From the NCBI GenBank assembly GCA_964651095.1, contig CAZYWO010000034.1, forward strand, positions 1 to 17,229: a stretch of 17,229 bases of DNA, in the 5' to 3' direction. This DNA comes from SUG1106 sp964651095. GTDB lineage: Bacteria; Bacillota; Clostridia; Peptostreptococcales; Anaerovoracaceae. A program made the position numbers and the translations under genes. Below, piece after piece: positions 13,922 through 17,229 of this stretch; within the stretch, counting starts at the first letter, position 1; every line of letters begins with the position of its first letter. Below the pieces are notes generated by a model. It was not told the DNA's origin. It searched no databases and worked only from the letters and a program-made list of their open reading frames with translations.

Positions 13922-14971
13922 ATGGAACTAAGCGAACGAAAACTGAAAATTTTACAAGCCATTATTAGTGACTATGTAAGAACAGCAGAGCCGGTCGGTT
14001 CCAGAACTCTTTCCAAAAAACCGGAATTGGATTTCAGTCCTGCCACCATAAGAAATGAGATGGCAGATTTAGAGGAGATGGGATATCTTACACATCCGCA
14101 TACTTCGGCAGGCAGAGTACCTTCAGATAAAGCTTACAGATTATATGTAAACGCTTTGATGGAAAAAAAAGAACTTTCCAAAGAAGAAAAAAATATTATT
14201 GCAGAGAGACTTCACGGAGCCACAAATGAATTTGAAAAGACCATAGAATACGCGGCGTCGGTACTTTCTGAGATAACTAACCTTACAAGCTTTGCGCTGA
14301 CACCGAAAAAAAATGAGGATGTGCTTAAGTATATAAACCTTTTGCCGGTTGATGAAGATACAGTTGTATTGATGATTGTTTCCGAAAGCGGTAAAGTTTC
14401 CAACAGGGCAATTCAGATGAACGTGCCGTATACGGAAGATAAATTACAGCTTCTATCCAAGACTATGACATACAACTATAAGGGCAAGACCATCAGTCAG
14501 GCACTTACCAATAATATAATCGCTAACTTTGAAACAGATATAGTTGCAATGAGCGGACTTGCGGAAGACGTAATGCCTAACTTTATGCAGACACTTGAAG
14601 ATATGCTCAACGTAAACTTGTATATGGAAGGGCTGACAAACATTTTCGACATTCCGGAATACAGTGATTTAGAAAAAGCGAGAAGCTTCATTGAAATGCT
14701 TAGTCAGAAAGAGGAACTCACTAAGAAACTTATCGAACGCGATGATGGAATAATAGTAACAATCGGCGAAGAAAACTCCGACGATATAATGCAGGATTGT
14801 TCTTTGATAACTGCCAGCTACCACATAGACGGCAAATTGGTGGGTAAAATAGGAGTAATAGGTCCTACGAGAATGAAATACAGCGAAGTAACATCGATAA
14901 TAGAATATTTAACTGATAATTTAAACGATACATTTAAACTCGAAAGCGGAGGTAATGAGGACAATGAGTAA
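13922..14971 (+). CDS. hrcA: Heat-inducible transcription repressor HrcA
   Basis: A 349-residue repressor of class I heat-shock genes. Residues 1-75 are the winged helix: MELSERKLKILQAIISDYVR, then the hallmark PVGSRTLSKK and SPATIRNEMADLEEMGYLTH, followed by PHTSAGRVPSDKAYR. The rest is the GAF-like dimerisation region, with GLTNIFDIPEYSD and a C-terminal IGVIGPTRMKYSEVTSIIEY that is diagnostic for the family. GAGGAGG (13909-13915) lies six bases before ATG 13922. A CIRCE site stands in its own leader. Its end overlaps the start of grpE. Confidence 0.98.
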   Translation: MELSERKLKILQAIISDYVRTAEPVGSRTLSKKPELDFSPATIRNEMADLEEMGYLTHPHTSAGRVPSDKAYRLYVNALMEKKELSKEEKNIIAERLHGATNEFEKTIEYAASVLSEITNLTSFALTPKKNEDVLKYINLLPVDEDTVVLMIVSESGKVSNRAIQMNVPYTEDKLQLLSKTMTYNYKGKTISQALTNNIIANFETDIVAMSGLAEDVMPNFMQTLEDMLNVNLYMEGLTNIFDIPEYSDLEKARSFIEMLSQKEELTKKLIERDDGIIVTIGEENSDDIMQDCSLITASYHIDGKLVGKIGVIGPTRMKYSEVTSIIEYLTDNLNDTFKLESGGNEDNE

Positions 14972-15602
14972 TGAGGAAAAGATGAGGCGAGAGCAAAACG
15001 GACCTGATGAAGACACTTTAGAAGAAATAGATCGAGAAACTGCCAGAGAAGATTGCAATGAAGCTGCGCATCAGACTGGGTCATCGAAGGGAGGCCAATC
15101 ACCGGAGTCCGGAGAACCAAAAACCCAGTCCGAAGATGCTGAGGCTAAAGACGAAGATGTTCAGAGTCAAGAATCTGCAAATGATTCTGAAGATGAAGAG
15201 CTCAACTTAAAATATATGAGACTGATGGCAGATTTTCAAAACTTTAAACGCAGAACAGAAAAAGAAAAGAACGACATTTATGCGTTTGCCAACGAAAAAA
15301 TCGTTAGCGAACTGCTTAATGTAATAGATAACTTTGAAAGAGCGCTTAGTGCAGCAGCACAAAAAGATAGCTTTTCAGAAGGAATGGAATTAATTCTTAA
15401 ACAGCTCCAAGGGGTACTTGAAAAAGCGGGAGTTGTTGAAATTGAAGCGTTAGGTGTTGATTTTGACCCTAATTTTCACAATGCTGTGATGATGGAGGAT
15501 TCAGCCCAGTACGAAAGCGGAAAGGTGACCTGCGTGTTGCAGAGGGGGTATCTCTTAAACAATAGAGTTATCAGACCTAGTATGGTAAAGGTAGCCAACT
15601 AG
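14964..15602 (+). CDS. grpE: Nucleotide exchange factor GrpE
   Basis: GrpE releases ADP from DnaK and acts as a thermosensor. The 212-residue product has a long disordered acidic N-terminus (about 1-68, rich in Glu, Asp, Ser, Gln), a coiled helix starting LNLKYMRLMADFQNFKRRTE, and the beta domain with FDPNFHNAVM and the family-ending GYLLNNRVIRPSMVKV. ATG 14964 is preferred: GGAGG (14948-14952) is 11 bases away. It is only two bases from the alternative ATG 14955, which would add MRT. Either way it overlaps the end of hrcA, so coupling is likely. The acidic tail is longer than in many orthologues. Confidence 0.97.
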   Translation: MSNEEKMRREQNGPDEDTLEEIDRETAREDCNEAAHQTGSSKGGQSPESGEPKTQSEDAEAKDEDVQSQESANDSEDEELNLKYMRLMADFQNFKRRTEKEKNDIYAFANEKIVSELLNVIDNFERALSAAAQKDSFSEGMELILKQLQGVLEKAGVVEIEALGVDFDPNFHNAVMMEDSAQYESGKVTCVLQRGYLLNNRVIRPSMVKVAN

Positions 15603-15650
15603 AGAATGTATAAAACAAATTTTTAAATTAGTAATTAGTAAATCAGAAAG

Positions 15651-15669
15651 AAAAGCACAGACTGCTTTT
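15651..15669 (+). other. Hairpin between grpE and dnaK
   Basis: AAAAGCA (15651-15657) pairs perfectly with TGCTTTT (15663-15669) around CAGAC. It ends nine bases before the dnaK ribosome site (GGAGGG, 15678-15683) in an 88-base spacer. It resembles a weak terminator with no U-run beyond the stem. Roles as a partial terminator or an RNA-processing site are both possible. Confidence 0.45.
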
Positions 15670-15690
15670 AATGAGACGGAGGGAAATAAA

Positions 15691-17229
15691 ATGGCAAAAG
15701 TAATTGGTATTGACTTAGGAACAACAAATTCATGTGTATCAGTATTGGAAGGCGGCGAACCTACAGTTATCGCTAACGCAGAAGGTTCCAGAACTACACC
15801 ATCTGTAGTGGGCTTTAAGAAAGACGGAGAAAGACTTGTAGGTGAAACTGCAAAAAGACAGGCAGTAACAAACCCTGACAGAACGATTTCATCTATTAAA
15901 AGACATATGGGTGAAGACTATAAAGTAACTATTGACGGAAAAGATTATACACCGCAGGACATTTCAGCGATGATTTTAACTAAATTAAAGAACGATGCTG
16001 AAAGCTATCTGGGAGAAAAGGTTACAGAGGCAGTTATCACTGTTCCTGCATACTTCTCCGATGCTCAGAAACAGGCAACTAAAGATGCCGGAAGAATCGC
16101 CGGCCTTGACGTAAAGAGAATTATCAATGAACCTACAGCAGCCTCACTGGCTTATGGCCTTGATAAGGAAGAAGGTTCACATAAGATTTTAGTATATGAC
16201 TTAGGCGGAGGCACATTCGACGTATCAATCCTTGAACTGGGTGGCGGTGTATTTGAGGTATTGGCTACTAATGGAGACACCAGACTTGGAGGAGACGACT
16301 TTGACGAGGTACTGTTAAACTACCTTGCAGACAATTTTGCTAAAGAAAACGGCGTAGACTTAAGAGCAGATAAGATGGCTCTCCAGAGATTAAAGGAAGC
16401 AGCCGAAAAAGCTAAAAAAGAACTTTCCGGTTCACAGACAGCTAATGTAAATCTGCCTTTCATTACAGTAACTGCTGACGGACCTCTCCACATGAATGAA
16501 GATATTACAAGAGCAAAATTTGACCAGTTGACTGAGCATCTTGTACAGAGAACCATAGAACCTATGAACAAGGCAATGAGAGATGCAGGCGTTACTACAT
16601 CTGATATTGCGAAGGTCATCTTGGTAGGAGGTTCAACAAGAATTCCTGCCGTTCAGGAAGCTGTTAAGAAGGTTACAGGAAAAGAACCTTTCAAGGGAAT
16701 CAACCCTGACGAATGTGTTGCAGTGGGCGCTGCAATTCAGGCAGGCGTATTGACAGGCGAAGTTCATGACGTACTTCTTCTCGATGTAACTCCGTTATCC
16801 CTTTCGATTGAAACTCTTGGCGGAGTAGCAACTAAGATCATTGAAAGAAACACTACTATACCTACTAAGAATAGTCAGATATTTTCAACTGCGGCTGATA
16901 ATCAGACTGCGGTAGACATTCACGTAATGCAGGGTGAAAGAGAAATGGCGGCAGGAAATACTACTCTTGGAAGATTCCAGCTTACAGGAATTGCTCCTGC
17001 TCCTCGCGGAATCCCTCAGATTGAAGTTACTTTCGATATCGACGCTAACGGTATTGTAAACGTATCGGCAAAGGATATGGGAACGGGCAAGGAACAGAAA
17101 ATTACAATCACATCTTCCACGAACCTTTCCGAAGAAGAAATAAATAAGAAAATTAGGGAAGCAGAGGCATATGCTGAAGAAGATAAAAAGAGAAAAGAAG
17201 AAGTTGAAATCAGAAACAGAGCTGAGTCC
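15691..17229 (+). CDS. dnaK: Molecular chaperone DnaK (Hsp70), 3' end outside window
   Basis: 513 codons are present with no stop, of roughly 610 expected. Seen in order: VIGIDLGTTNSCVSVLEGG (phosphate 1 motif), AYFSDAQKQATKDAGRIAGL, INEPTAASLAYGLD, VYDLGGGTFDVSILELG (phosphate 2), VILVGGSTRIPAVQEA (adenosine motif), the linker LLLDVTPLSLSIETLGG, and the beta substrate domain (IHVMQGERE, GRFQLTGI). The window ends early in the helical lid (EEEINKKIREAEAYAEEDKK). After SIKRHMG the sequence runs straight to DYKVTIDGKDYTP, lacking the insertion found in Gram-negative DnaK; this supports a Gram-positive host. GGAGGG (15678-15683) stands seven bases before ATG. It is the third gene of the CIRCE operon; dnaJ often follows but is not in view. 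Confidence 0.99.
   Translation, partial: MAKVIGIDLGTTNSCVSVLEGGEPTVIANAEGSRTTPSVVGFKKDGERLVGETAKRQAVTNPDRTISSIKRHMGEDYKVTIDGKDYTPQDISAMILTKLKNDAESYLGEKVTEAVITVPAYFSDAQKQATKDAGRIAGLDVKRIINEPTAASLAYGLDKEEGSHKILVYDLGGGTFDVSILELGGGVFEVLATNGDTRLGGDDFDEVLLNYLADNFAKENGVDLRADKMALQRLKEAAEKAKKELSGSQTANVNLPFITVTADGPLHMNEDITRAKFDQLTEHLVQRTIEPMNKAMRDAGVTTSDIAKVILVGGSTRIPAVQEAVKKVTGKEPFKGINPDECVAVGAAIQAGVLTGEVHDVLLLDVTPLSLSIETLGGVATKIIERNTTIPTKNSQIFSTAADNQTAVDIHVMQGEREMAAGNTTLGRFQLTGIAPAPRGIPQIEVTFDIDANGIVNVSAKDMGTGKEQKITITSSTNLSEEEINKKIREAEAYAEEDKKRKEEVEIRNRAES

Overview
The window reads as a draft-assembly piece of a low-GC, Gram-positive anaerobe, most likely a member of the Clostridia. The support is threefold. 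DnaK lacks the N-terminal-domain insertion found in Gram-negative DnaK. The heat-shock operon is hrcA-grpE-dnaK behind a perfect CIRCE operator. The bacterial V-type ATPase operon has the Enterococcus hirae gene order. A family-level guess (Anaerovoracaceae / Family XIII-like) is inference only. A run of ten Ns at 7428-7437 and two single-base frameshifts in one gene show that part of the sequence may be imperfect.

Layout. (1) 3-185: the 3' end of an AspT/YidE-type membrane antiporter, followed by two hairpins, the first a clear terminator. (2) 503-2015: an acetyl-CoA hydrolase/transferase family CoA-transferase, complete in content but broken by two frameshifts, with its own extended -10 promoter and a strong terminator. 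(3) 2444-11112: a nine-gene V-type ATPase operon in the order F-I-K-E-C-G-A-B-D (ntp nomenclature). It encodes peripheral stalk, membrane a/I subunit, c/K ring, stalk E, rotor connector C, F, catalytic A, regulatory B and rotor shaft D. The K subunit carries the full set of known sodium ligands of the E. hirae rotor, so a Na+-coupled enzyme is predicted. (4) 11156-11185: a hairpin terminator shared with the convergent gene. (5) 11218-12255 (minus): a PLP enzyme of the D-cysteine desulfhydrase / ACC deaminase family, divergent from a two-gene unit at 12418-13427 (a small acidic helical protein and a DUF554 membrane protein). A 24-bp palindrome between them places an extended -10 element on each strand. 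(6) 13428-13921: about 490 bp without a gene, holding a terminator, short tandem repeats and an 11-bp inverted repeat pair, then a sigma-A promoter and CIRCE. (7) 13922-17229: hrcA, grpE and the first 513 codons of dnaK, which runs off the window.

How the parts work together. The ATPase operon makes one membrane rotary machine that couples ATP to ion (predicted Na+) movement. The CoA-transferase would exchange CoA among short acyl acids in fermentation if it is functional. The hrcA-grpE-dnaK unit is the HrcA/CIRCE-autoregulated chaperone system. I see no CRISPR array, transposase, phage gene, tRNA or rRNA. Most of the window is ordinary core-genome content. The least explained parts are the small-protein/DUF554 pair with its symmetric divergent promoter, the repeat-rich region at 13480-13700, and the doubly frameshifted CoA-transferase.
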